From NCBI RefSeq assembly GCF_029760955.1, contig NZ_CP121682.1:930001-994000 (forward strand): DNA of 64,000 nucleotides. Reading direction: 5' to 3'. Under the pieces are notes generated by a model, which made no database searches, was not told the origin of the DNA, and saw nothing but the letters and a program-made list of their open reading frames with translations. The translations under genes were made by a program, and so were the position numbers. This DNA is from Streptomyces cathayae. GTDB taxonomy: Bacteria; Actinomycetota; Actinomycetes; Streptomycetales; Streptomycetaceae. The first letter of the stretch is position 1; each line of letters starts with the position of its first letter. Of this stretch, positions 51,469 to 59,231 are shown piece by piece.

Positions 51469-51715
51469 GTGACTGATTCAGAACACGACATGTCAACGGA
51501 TCCAAGGGCCGTGCTCGGCACGGACGGCGCCCCTCCTCCCCCGCCGCAGCCGGGCATGTGCTGCCTCACCATCTGCTGTCCCGCGGAAAGTCCGCTCGCG
51601 GGCGATGATTTTGCTCGAGGGCAGGAGTCTCCTCTTTGAACGCCCCCGCCGGGTGCCCACCTGCTCCGGTCAGGGTGCGATGCAGAGCGCTACCCGCGAC
51701 AGGAGACTCTCCCGA

Positions 51716-52378
51716 ATGACTGATCCGGAACTGGTATCCGACCGCAGCCGGAGGGCCGGGGTCTGGCCCCTGATCCGTACCGAGCGAGCGGCGCTGGCGG
51801 CCGATCTCGCGGACCTGTCCGACGAGCAGTGGGCGTCACCGTCGCTGTGCAGCGGATTGACGGTGCGCGAGGTGCTGGCACATCTGACCGCGGGGGCCCG
51901 CCTCAACGCTGTGCGCTGGCTGGCGGGTGTGATCCGCTGCCGGTTCGACTTTGACAAACAGGTGGCCATGCGACTGACCGAGCAGCTGGGGGCGACCCCG
52001 GCCGAGACCCTTGAGCGGTTCCGGCACGTCGTCCCGAGTACGACCAGGCCTCCCCTGCCGGCCGTGGCCATGCTGGGCGAGACGATCGTGCACGCGGAGG
52101 ACATCCGGCGCCCGCTGGGCATCCACCGTGACTATCCGGTCGAGACGGTCACGCAGGTGGCCGAGTACTACCAGGGGTCGGATCTCGTGGTCGTTGCCAA
52201 GGGACGCGTCGAGGGCCTGAAACTCGTCGCCGTCGACGGTCCCTTCGCGACCGGTTCCGGGCCGCTCGTGTCCGGCACCGGCTTGGCCCTGGTGATGGCC
52301 ATGACCGGGCGCGCGACGTACTGCGACGACCTCGAAGGCGACGGTGTCGCGCTCCTCCGCAGTCGCTGCGGAACGTGA
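51716..52378 (+). CDS. Maleylpyruvate isomerase N-domain family protein (mycothiol-dependent type)
   Basis: This 220-residue DinB/MDMPI-fold protein has WPLIRTERAALAADLADLSD, SGLTVREVLAHLTAGARLNA (H56) and LGETIVHAEDIRRPLG (E122, H126), a plausible metal triad. Such actinobacterial TIGR03083-type proteins use mycothiol as thiol cofactor in isomerase or transferase reactions, though most are uncharacterised. The C-terminal part (GLKLVAVDGPFATGSGP) fits the SCP2-like half. ATG 51716 lies 11 bases after AGGAG; an upstream in-frame ATG at 51680 adds 12 residues of low quality. Confidence 0.85.
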   Translation: MTDPELVSDRSRRAGVWPLIRTERAALAADLADLSDEQWASPSLCSGLTVREVLAHLTAGARLNAVRWLAGVIRCRFDFDKQVAMRLTEQLGATPAETLERFRHVVPSTTRPPLPAVAMLGETIVHAEDIRRPLGIHRDYPVETVTQVAEYYQGSDLVVVAKGRVEGLKLVAVDGPFATGSGPLVSGTGLALVMAMTGRATYCDDLEGDGVALLRSRCGT

Positions 52379-52436
52379 CGGACGGCATGCCGGTCGCCTC
52401 ACCGAGGCACGGGGCGCCCGGCCGCCGCCGTACCGG

Positions 52437-52835
52437 TCAGAGGCCCGCCCGTGCCAGCAGCACCGGCAGCGCCTCCGGCTTCACCTTCTGCACCGACCTC
52501 ACCTGCCCGAGTCCCAGTTCGTCCCGGCCCACGGGGTCGCGGTACAGCGCCTTCGTCGCTCCGGGGAGCAGAGTCGCCCCGACCAGGTAGGGGATGTCGG
52601 GGGCGTCCGGGTCGTTCCAGGGCTCCTGGTCGACCTCGGCCACCGCGGCGACCGCCGGTTCCGGGTGGGTGAAGAAGAACCACAGGCGTTCGCCCTGCTT
52701 CATGCGGTTGCGACGGCTGAGCCAGAGTTCGAGTCCGGGCTCCTCCTCCGCCAGCCGACGTATCGCCTCCCTGTCGGACGGCTCCCCGTCCAGCGTGTCT
52801 CTCTTCGGATCGAGGATGTAGATCCAGTCCGCCAC
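52437..52835 (-). CDS. EVE/PUA-like domain protein
   Basis: This 132-residue protein begins ADWIYILDPKRDT and continues WLSRRNRMKQGERLWFFFTH, EPAVAAVAEVD and IPYLVGATLLPG. This order (aromatic strand, R-N-x-M-K-x-G-x-x-x-x-F, then G/A-V-A-E-V) resembles EVE/PUA-like modified-base-binding domains, which in bacteria can be fused to or encoded near restriction and defence genes. The GTG 52835 start has GAGAGGGA upstream. It could be an accessory of the defence-like operon 1.2 kb away, but it is on the opposite strand. The assignment is tentative. Confidence 0.55.
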   Translation of the reverse strand: MADWIYILDPKRDTLDGEPSDREAIRRLAEEEPGLELWLSRRNRMKQGERLWFFFTHPEPAVAAVAEVDQEPWNDPDAPDIPYLVGATLLPGATKALYRDPVGRDELGLGQVRSVQKVKPEALPVLLARAGL

Positions 52836-53424
52836 GGCTTCCCTCTCGGTCAACAGCGGCCCGCCACCGGGCCCTGCATGCACGCCACGCACCGCTCGTA
52901 CAGCGATCGTCAGGCCACATGGTGCCAAGTCGCTCCGACATCCGCAGCTTTCTGTTCCCGAGGGCTCTCGCTTCCCTGTCCGGCATGACGGCCCCGCACC
53001 CGTGGCCGTGCCCCTTCCGAGCGGGCCCGCGTGGGCCGGCGCCCCCCTGCTCCCCGGTTCCCGGTCGACCGCTGCACGCTCTCAAGTCATCAACGTATTC
53101 CTCAAGTTGGTCACCATCGGTATGTTCGATTCCAAGAAGTCCTCCACCTCCACGCCTGCCCGCGCCGCTCCGCACTTCCGCTCCTCCGCTCCTCCGCCGC
53201 CGACCTCGCCGGGCTTCGTCTGCACGCGGCACAGGTCCGGCGAAGGGGCACCGGCACCTGCGCCCGGCCCTCGCGTACGGCCCGATCGACCGCTCACTCG
53301 AACCTGTCCCCCAGTGCGCGCCTCCCGACAAGGAGTTGTCACCGCATGACCGACAACAGCACGCCCGACAGACCGGAGCCGGCCCCCGCACCCCGCCGCG
53401 CCACCCACCGCTCCCCCGGCGCCG
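52836..53424. other. Intergenic region before the membrane protein gene
   Basis: About 510 bases without a convincing gene, plus 53346-53424, where an ATG with AAGGAG opens a frame (MTDNSTPDRPEPAPAPRRAT) that looks like the natural N-terminus of the next protein but is one base out of frame with it. Confidence 0.5.
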
Positions 53425-53946
53425 GTGACGACCGTCGATCACCGGGACCGGGCTGGAGGGCTCGCTCTGGCGGTCGTCGCCGCCCTCGCCGCCCTCGCCG
53501 TCCTCGCCCTCCTGCTGGCCGGCGCCACCGCTTGGTGGGCGCTGGGCAAGGACGACGAGGGGGGAGACGGTGACCTGCTGGAGCACGTCGAAGTCTCGGG
53601 CGGCAAACTCACCGTCGACGAGAGCGACAGCGAGTACTGCGACGACACCGACATCTACTCGTACAACGACTGCGACGCGAACTCCGACGAGATCTACACG
53701 TTCACCTACGAGATCACCAACAAGGGAGACGGGCCCGCCAACTACTCCGTCATCGTCAACGCCTTCGACGACGACGGAGACTTCGTCGGCCAGACCTACG
53801 TCGGTGCGACCCATCTGAAGTCCGGCAGGACCGATTCCGACAAGGGCGAGTTCAGCGAGTACGGCACGCTCGAGGACGACCGCGAGCCGTCCGACATCGC
53901 GTCCGTGAAGGTCGCCCACGCCGAACGCACGCCACTGGCCAACTGA
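53425..53946 (+). CDS. Single-pass membrane protein with FxLYD-like extracellular domain (N-terminus frameshifted or mis-called)
   Basis: This 173-residue product starts from GTG. A membrane helix (LALAVVAALAALAVLALLLA, about 13-35) precedes an acidic extracellular domain with EYCDDTDIYSYNDCD (two cysteines) and IYTFTYEITNKGDGPANYSV. The latter is the beta-sandwich pattern of FxLYD/DUF4352-type domains. The GTG lacks a ribosome binding site. A better start (ATG 53346 with AAGGAG) is in another frame, so one base may be missing or extra in the C-run at about 53411-53417. Function unknown. Confidence 0.6.
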   Translation: MTTVDHRDRAGGLALAVVAALAALAVLALLLAGATAWWALGKDDEGGDGDLLEHVEVSGGKLTVDESDSEYCDDTDIYSYNDCDANSDEIYTFTYEITNKGDGPANYSVIVNAFDDDGDFVGQTYVGATHLKSGRTDSDKGEFSEYGTLEDDREPSDIASVKVAHAERTPLAN

Positions 53947-54037
53947 CCCGGCGCGCCCTGCGTCCCGGCTGACCTTCGTCCTCCCTTTGTATGCGGCCAG
54001 GCTGTACGGACCTGGAAGAGATCACTCTGCCCGGGTT

Positions 54038-54074
54038 CCATTGGAAAAGATTGGAGCATCTTGGAACTCAATGG
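54038..54074. repeat. TTGGA repeats and CCATT/AATGG dyad in the promoter of the defence-like operon
   Basis: Three TTGGA motifs (54041, 54051, 54061) at exactly ten-base spacing lie between CCATT (54038-54042) and AATGG (54070-54074). They are on one helix face, ending 22 bases before the ATG of gene A. This looks like a regulatory site for the operon. Confidence 0.55.
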
Positions 54075-54095
54075 TCGGGCCGGTATGTTGTCTGC

Positions 54096-54998
54096 ATGAC
54101 CTCGTCACTGGAGGAATTGGAGGAGCGGCTGTCGCAGTTGCGCGCCCGGCTGCGGGAGGCCCGGCGTGCCCGTGACACCACTGCGGCTTCCCGTCTCCGC
54201 AGTGAACTGCGCGAGGCGGAAGCCGCCTGGGAGCATGCACTGGACTCCGAAGTGGCCGCAGACACCTCTCCCGCCGAGCAGCAGGCCACACAAGGTGCGC
54301 CCGCCCCGCAGGCGGCACGGGCGGCAGCGCCCTCGCTGCGGCGCTCACGGTCGGCGTCACGGGAGAAACGTTCCGTTCAAGCCGCAGTGCCCGTCCGCGA
54401 ACAAGTGCACCAGTCCCTGACCCTGCTTGGCGCCCCGGCTGCCCCGAAGCTCATCTCCTCCGTGTACGAGGCGTTCTTCAGCGAACCCCTCGTGGCCACG
54501 AAACTCGCCTCCCTCCGCCGTGACGAGGAGCGATCCTTCACCGCCCAAGGATACGCCCGCCCGTACTACATCTGCGCTGCCCTCACCCACGACCGGCTCA
54601 CACCCGCACGCGGCCTGCTGGCCGTATCGGTGTGGCCGCTTCAGCGTCGCATCATCAGCCCACTCAGCCCACGTGTCGACTTCCTCACTCATGCCATCGG
54701 CACGGCCGAGCAGATCCTGCGCCTCAGCGCGGCCGGCCATCCGCCGTCCGACGTGGCCTGGCAACTGCTACGCCGTTTCGCGCTCAACATTCCCGGCGCG
54801 TACGAGGACGACGACCTCGACCCCGACCGGGTCGTCTCCGCGGCGCACAACGAGATCGCCGTCCATCAGGATGCGGACAACACCGCCCGGGGCGCTGCCG
54901 CGGATCGTGCACGTGACCAACTCAACGACACTCAGCAACTTTTCGGCGCCGCGCCAATGCACAACGCCCTGCGCGATGCCGAAGGTGCGGGTCGCTGA
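54096..54998 (+). CDS. Defence-like operon gene A: coiled-coil protein
   Basis: This 300-residue protein is unrecognised. Residues 4-50 are a charged coiled coil (LEELEERLSQLRARLREARR), followed by a flexible Ala/Ser/Arg-rich linker to about 100. The rest (about 103-290) is a globular helical domain with PAAPKLISSVYEAFFSEPLV, RPYYICAALTHDRLTPARGL and PPSDVAWQLLRRFALNIPGA. The second part may contain a winged-helix-like arrangement. ATG 54096 starts the coiled coil at once. Gene B follows after 82 bases. The coiled coil suggests a scaffold or sensor subunit; this is inference. Confidence 0.75.
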   Translation: MTSSLEELEERLSQLRARLREARRARDTTAASRLRSELREAEAAWEHALDSEVAADTSPAEQQATQGAPAPQAARAAAPSLRRSRSASREKRSVQAAVPVREQVHQSLTLLGAPAAPKLISSVYEAFFSEPLVATKLASLRRDEERSFTAQGYARPYYICAALTHDRLTPARGLLAVSVWPLQRRIISPLSPRVDFLTHAIGTAEQILRLSAAGHPPSDVAWQLLRRFALNIPGAYEDDDLDPDRVVSAAHNEIAVHQDADNTARGAAADRARDQLNDTQQLFGAAPMHNALRDAEGAGR

Positions 54999-55080
54999 CC
55001 GCACAGCCGGGGTACCCCGGCTGTGCGGTGCCGCTCCCTCGCGCCACCGAGCACCGTGCCAGAACACCGCGTAAGAAGAG

Positions 55081-56208
55081 ATGATGCCTCCGCAGTACCC
55101 ACTTGAGCCCCCCGGCAGCCGACTCGCGGCTCTGCGCGGGCCGCGCCCTCCGCAGGCGTACACCGCGCGGAAGATAACCGCCCTCACCGCCAACCCGGCC
55201 TGCTCCCGTCGGGCTGTACTGGATGCGGCCGGCGTAGACAAGGCCCTCCTCGCCCAACGCATGGGCTATGAACCCCGTTTCGGCCAGTCGCCCTTCGCCA
55301 TAGCACGGGAGCAGGCATTCGAGGCACTCGTGAAGTGGGGAGGTTACGCGGAACTCATCCGGCTGCTGCGCGACCAACTCGCCGTTCCCGTGGACGAGGC
55401 CGGGGTCACCGACCTGACCGAAGTCGGCGGCGACACAAACCCGGCCCGGCGGGCGGCGGAGACCCGCAGCCTCCTCGCACGTCTGGCCTCGGGCAATGAC
55501 GAGCGCCTGATCCTGGACCGGCCGCTGCTGACCCTGGAGGTCGCAGGACAGACGGCCTACCTGGAGCCCCAGGCCGTGACCCATCGCGTCGGTGGGAAGT
55601 TCTACGTGGCCGAGATCCGCTCCTTCCCCGCGATCGACGGGCAGACGAACCCGACGGCCGTGGCACAGACCGCGAAGCAGGCTGCCGTCTCCGTCCTCGC
55701 GCTGCGCCGTACCTTCGAACAACTGGAACTCGATCCGGCACAGATCGCGCACGAGTTCCTGCTCATCTGCCCCAAGGACTTCTCCAACCGTCCCTACGGT
55801 CGCCTGATCGACCTCCGCCAGGAACTCGACGCCCTGCGGTTCCAGTTGACCCGGCTACGCAGAGCGGACGACCTGGCGCTGGCGCTCCCGCCGTCGGCGA
55901 CCCTCGACACCGACCGGGAGGAAGGCGAACTGGATTTCTCCGTGGGCGCGTTGGATGCCTTCTACACGCCCGGCTGTCTGTCCTTCTGCGAAATGGCCCG
56001 CTACTGCCGCGACGAGGCCACCGCCTGTGCGTCCCCCGCCCGGCTGGGCAGTACCGTCCGCAACACACTTCCGGGCGTCGATTCCACACGTACCGCCCTC
56101 GCCTACCTGGGGGACATACACGCACCCGGGCTCACCGAGGCCGCCGCCGTCGACCGGTTGCGCGCCGCGGATCGGCTGCGTCAGCTGCGCCGAGGTGATG
56201 TCGCATGA
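55081..56208 (+). CDS. Defence-like operon gene B: Cas4/RecB-like protein with four-cysteine Fe-S motif
   Basis: In this 375-residue protein, one N-terminal cysteine (C41, NPACSRRAVL) and three near the C-terminus (C299-x3-C303-x5-C309, then C316) match the spacing logic of Cas4/AddB Fe-S nucleases. Between them lies a RecB-like core: E162 in YLEPQAVTHRV, E178-I-R180 in FYVAEIRSF where E-x-K is usual, and QTAKQAAVSVLAL as the Q-x3-[YA] motif. The Lys-to-Arg change may reduce or abolish cleavage. Its stop overlaps the ATG of gene C (ATGA). Likely role: DNA-end binding or nicking with helicase D. Confidence 0.75.
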   Translation: MMPPQYPLEPPGSRLAALRGPRPPQAYTARKITALTANPACSRRAVLDAAGVDKALLAQRMGYEPRFGQSPFAIAREQAFEALVKWGGYAELIRLLRDQLAVPVDEAGVTDLTEVGGDTNPARRAAETRSLLARLASGNDERLILDRPLLTLEVAGQTAYLEPQAVTHRVGGKFYVAEIRSFPAIDGQTNPTAVAQTAKQAAVSVLALRRTFEQLELDPAQIAHEFLLICPKDFSNRPYGRLIDLRQELDALRFQLTRLRRADDLALALPPSATLDTDREEGELDFSVGALDAFYTPGCLSFCEMARYCRDEATACASPARLGSTVRNTLPGVDSTRTALAYLGDIHAPGLTEAAAVDRLRAADRLRQLRRGDVA

Positions 56209-57707
56209 GCACGCTCGGCGCAGTGGCCACGCTCCGGGCCACCGAGACGGGGCATGCCGAGCGGCTGACGACGGTACGCCATGCCCATGTGGACGAGCGC
56301 CCGTTCGTCCTGGTGCCGCTCACCCTCGCCGGAGAGGCATGCGCCCCGCTCGCTGCGCTCTGCGGCACTGATCCCGGGCGGCCGACTCTGCTGACGGTGC
56401 GCCAACCCCGGAACAGGGCCGAGCGTTTCCGTTTCGTCGAGCGCCTCGCGGCGCTGCTCCTGCCGCACATCGAGGAGTGCCGTACGTCGGAGACGGAGCC
56501 GTACACCGTGGGCCGCGGCGCGGACAAGGAGGAACGCAGGCGCTCCCTGCGCGCGCCGCAGCTCCTGGTGCCGGGCGGCGAGAGCATCGCGTACGTCCGG
56601 CTGCTCGGCCGACTCACCCGGCTGCGTGCGCTGGAGGGGCCGCATGCCGTGGATCCGTCCGTACCCGCTCTCGGCAAGTGGCTGACCTGGTTCGCGGACC
56701 GGGCGGAGTTCCCCGGCTCCTGCCTGCTCCAGGCCATGACCCGGCTGCTCTCGGCGCACTGGGCGACCGGGCAGAGCGCTGCCGAGGACTCCCATCTGGC
56801 CGCGCTGCTCTCCTGGATCGACCCGCCCGATCGCCTCACCGGAGCAGAGGCCGCCCGTGAGGCGGAGGATCCGCAGCGTTTCCCGCCGGCCGGACCGGCG
56901 ACGGACGTCGTCTTCGACCAAACGTTGTACGACCTCATGTCCCGCTACGACGAGGCCGGGGACGACCACGGCCGGGAGGCCGTCGGCCGACAGATCGACC
57001 GTGAACTGTACGGCCAGATGCTGCCGACCTGGGATCTGATGTGGCGCGGGGTGGACCTGCTGCTGCGGTTGCCCGAGGGCGGACACGTGGCTGAGCGGTG
57101 GACGTACGACCGGCGGCTGTTCACCGAGTTCGCGGCTTACCTCGACGACGACGGCCGTCCCCAGGCCCGCCGTGACCACGCGGTCGGCGCGGCCCGCCGT
57201 CTGGCGCGTCTGGAGGAGGCAATGGCCCGGTACGACGCGGAGCGGGCCTTCGACGATCCGCTGGTGATGGCGGAGTACGAGTTGACGGGCGAGGCGTTCA
57301 CGGGCGTGGTCGTGGCTCGTGACGAGGACCGTTTCCTGCCGGGAGCACGCCCGTTGTGGCGTCCGACGATCACGGTGCGCAGCGATCTGCCGGTACGCCT
57401 GACGGCGGGCAAGGAAATCAAGTGCCCTGCACGGGCGGGGCAGAAGGCCGAGATCGTCGAGGTCGCGCCCGAGGGCGACGGCAGCACGGTGGTGGTCCAG
57501 CTGAACGGCGGCTTCAACAGGGCACGTAAGCCCCCGGCCCCGCCGGGCATGCTGGCCGAGGTCGGTGAGACGGTCACGTACACCTCCGTCGACCCGAAGT
57601 CCATGCCGTTCGCGCTGCCGGCGGAGGAGGACACTCCGTGGACCCACGGCGGCCCTCCCCGGCCCTACGAACCGACCGACGAGGACGCGGAGGAGATCTG
57701 GGAATGA
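56205..57707 (+). CDS. Defence-like operon gene C: unknown 500-residue protein
   Basis: No family recognised. The N-terminal part (1-140) is alpha/beta with RHAHVDERPFVLVPLTLAGE. The centre (150-370) is helical, with GKWLTWFADRAEFPGSCLLQ, DVVFDQTLYDLMSRYDEAGD, LPTWDLMWRGVDLLLRLPEG and ADYDAERAFDD-like helices. The C-terminal 130 residues are beta-rich (PLWRPTITVRSDLPVRLTAG, VVVQLNGGFNRARKPPA) and end in an acidic tail. It overlaps both neighbours by 4 bases, so it is made in fixed ratio with B and D and is probably their partner. Nuclease or HEPN motifs were looked for and not found. Confidence 0.72.
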   Translation: MSTLGAVATLRATETGHAERLTTVRHAHVDERPFVLVPLTLAGEACAPLAALCGTDPGRPTLLTVRQPRNRAERFRFVERLAALLLPHIEECRTSETEPYTVGRGADKEERRRSLRAPQLLVPGGESIAYVRLLGRLTRLRALEGPHAVDPSVPALGKWLTWFADRAEFPGSCLLQAMTRLLSAHWATGQSAAEDSHLAALLSWIDPPDRLTGAEAAREAEDPQRFPPAGPATDVVFDQTLYDLMSRYDEAGDDHGREAVGRQIDRELYGQMLPTWDLMWRGVDLLLRLPEGGHVAERWTYDRRLFTEFAAYLDDDGRPQARRDHAVGAARRLARLEEAMARYDAERAFDDPLVMAEYELTGEAFTGVVVARDEDRFLPGARPLWRPTITVRSDLPVRLTAGKEIKCPARAGQKAEIVEVAPEGDGSTVVVQLNGGFNRARKPPAPPGMLAEVGETVTYTSVDPKSMPFALPAEEDTPWTHGGPPRPYEPTDEDAEEIWE

Positions 57708-59056
57708 CCACGGCTCCGAAGACCGATCCGCCTGCCACGCCCGGTGAGCTCGCCGACCGGGCGGTCGCGGGAATTCTGTCGAGTCTGGACACGGCCACCG
57801 GTCGGGGTGTGGTCGTGGACTCTCCACCCGGCGCCGGGAAGTCCACGCTCGTGAAGCGTGCCACGGGCCACCTCACGGCGGCCGGGCATCAACTCATGAT
57901 CGTCGCTCAGACCAACGAGCAGGTCGACGACCTGGTCGACAACATCGCCCGGGAGTATCCGGGCCTCGCGCTCGGCCGCCTGCACGCCAGTGGGTTCACG
58001 CTGCCCGAGCGCGTCCGCCGGCACTCCAACGTGACCGGTGGCAAGGACATCACCGACCTCCGTGATCTTCCGGTCGTGGTCTCCACGGCGAAGAAGTGGT
58101 CGTACGTGAAGCCCGAGAAGTGCGCCCCGTGGCGCTGGGCGATCGTCGACGAGGCCTACCAGATGCGCTCGGACGCCCTGCTCGCCACGGCACCGCTCTT
58201 CGGTCCGGAGGATTCACGGGTGCTGTTCGTGGGCGACCCCGGCCAGCTGGACCCCTTCGCCACCGTCGACACCGACCGCTGGCACGGCCTGACCTGGGAC
58301 CCGCTGCGCAACGCGGTCGACGTCACCCTGGCCCACAACGAGGACCTGGAACGCCACCAACTACCTGTCTCCTGGCGGCTGCCGGAGATGGCGGCACCGC
58401 TGGTGGAGAAGGCGTTCTATCCCTTCTATCCGTTCACCTCGGGCACAAAGGCCACCGACCGTATCCTCACCTACGGCAGTCAGGCGCACCGCCCGACCCC
58501 GCAGGACGCCGTCCTGGCCCGGGCCGCCGAGTCGGGCTGGGGCCTGCTGGAGCTGCCCGCCCGGCACACGCTCGACGACGACCCCGAGGTCGCCGAGGCG
58601 CTCGCGGCGACGGCGGCCCGCCTCCTGGAGCGCGGCACTCTGGTCAACGGCGAGCCGCTCACCGAGTCCCGCATCGCGATCGGCGCGGCGCGCACGGTCC
58701 AGGCGGACGCGGTCCGGGCCCGGCTCACCGCACACGGCCTCACGGCGATCACCGTGGACACCGCCAACCGTCTGCAGGGCCGCGAGTTCGACGTCACCCT
58801 CGTCTGGCACCCTCTCTCCGGTCGCCAGGACGCCTCCGCCTTCCATCTGGAGACCGGCCGCCTGTGCGTCCTCCTCTCCCGCCACCGCTTCGCCTGCGTG
58901 GTGGTGGCCCGCGCCGGCATCACCGATCTGCTGGACCGTCACCCGCGCAGCAGCCCGGTGTACCTGGACGTACCACCGAAGTTCCCGGACGGGTGGCGGG
59001 CGCACCAGTTGGTGATGGAGCACCTGGGCCGCGACCAGCACAAGGTCCACTTCTGA
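57704..59056 (+). CDS. Defence-like operon gene D: compact UPF1-like SF1 helicase
   Basis: This 450-residue ATPase has SF1 helicase motifs: Walker A PPGAGKST (41-48), motif Ia MIVAQTNEQVDD, motif II IVDEAYQM (148-155), motif III FVGDPGQLDPF (175-185), motif IV-like PVSWRLPEMAAP, motif V DTANRLQGREFDVTLV and motif VI LCVLLSRHRFACVVVAR. The order and the GREFD and LSRHR forms are UPF1/DNA2-like. It is short for the group, with no extra domains, so it probably works with B and C. The ATG overlaps gene C's stop (ATGA). After its stop, 175 bases precede gene E. Confidence 0.85.
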   Translation: MTTAPKTDPPATPGELADRAVAGILSSLDTATGRGVVVDSPPGAGKSTLVKRATGHLTAAGHQLMIVAQTNEQVDDLVDNIAREYPGLALGRLHASGFTLPERVRRHSNVTGGKDITDLRDLPVVVSTAKKWSYVKPEKCAPWRWAIVDEAYQMRSDALLATAPLFGPEDSRVLFVGDPGQLDPFATVDTDRWHGLTWDPLRNAVDVTLAHNEDLERHQLPVSWRLPEMAAPLVEKAFYPFYPFTSGTKATDRILTYGSQAHRPTPQDAVLARAAESGWGLLELPARHTLDDDPEVAEALAATAARLLERGTLVNGEPLTESRIAIGAARTVQADAVRARLTAHGLTAITVDTANRLQGREFDVTLVWHPLSGRQDASAFHLETGRLCVLLSRHRFACVVVARAGITDLLDRHPRSSPVYLDVPPKFPDGWRAHQLVMEHLGRDQHKVHF

Positions 59057-59231
59057 TTTTCACAAATGCACCATAGAATCCGTTCGTCCGTGGGGGCGAG
59101 TGCGACAAGGCGAACATGTCGCACAGGGGGATCAGTCAGGGAACGTCGGCCTGCCCGCGTTGCCGTGCTCCCGGCAGTCCGTGCTTTCCCTCTCCGGGCC
59201 CGAGCAGCGCAATGTGAGAGCAGGAACAACC

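Noticed and set aside
50585..51478. Target-site duplication around the IS5-type element
   Set aside because: The bases outside the two terminal repeats (GAG on the left, GTG on the right) do not form a convincing direct repeat.
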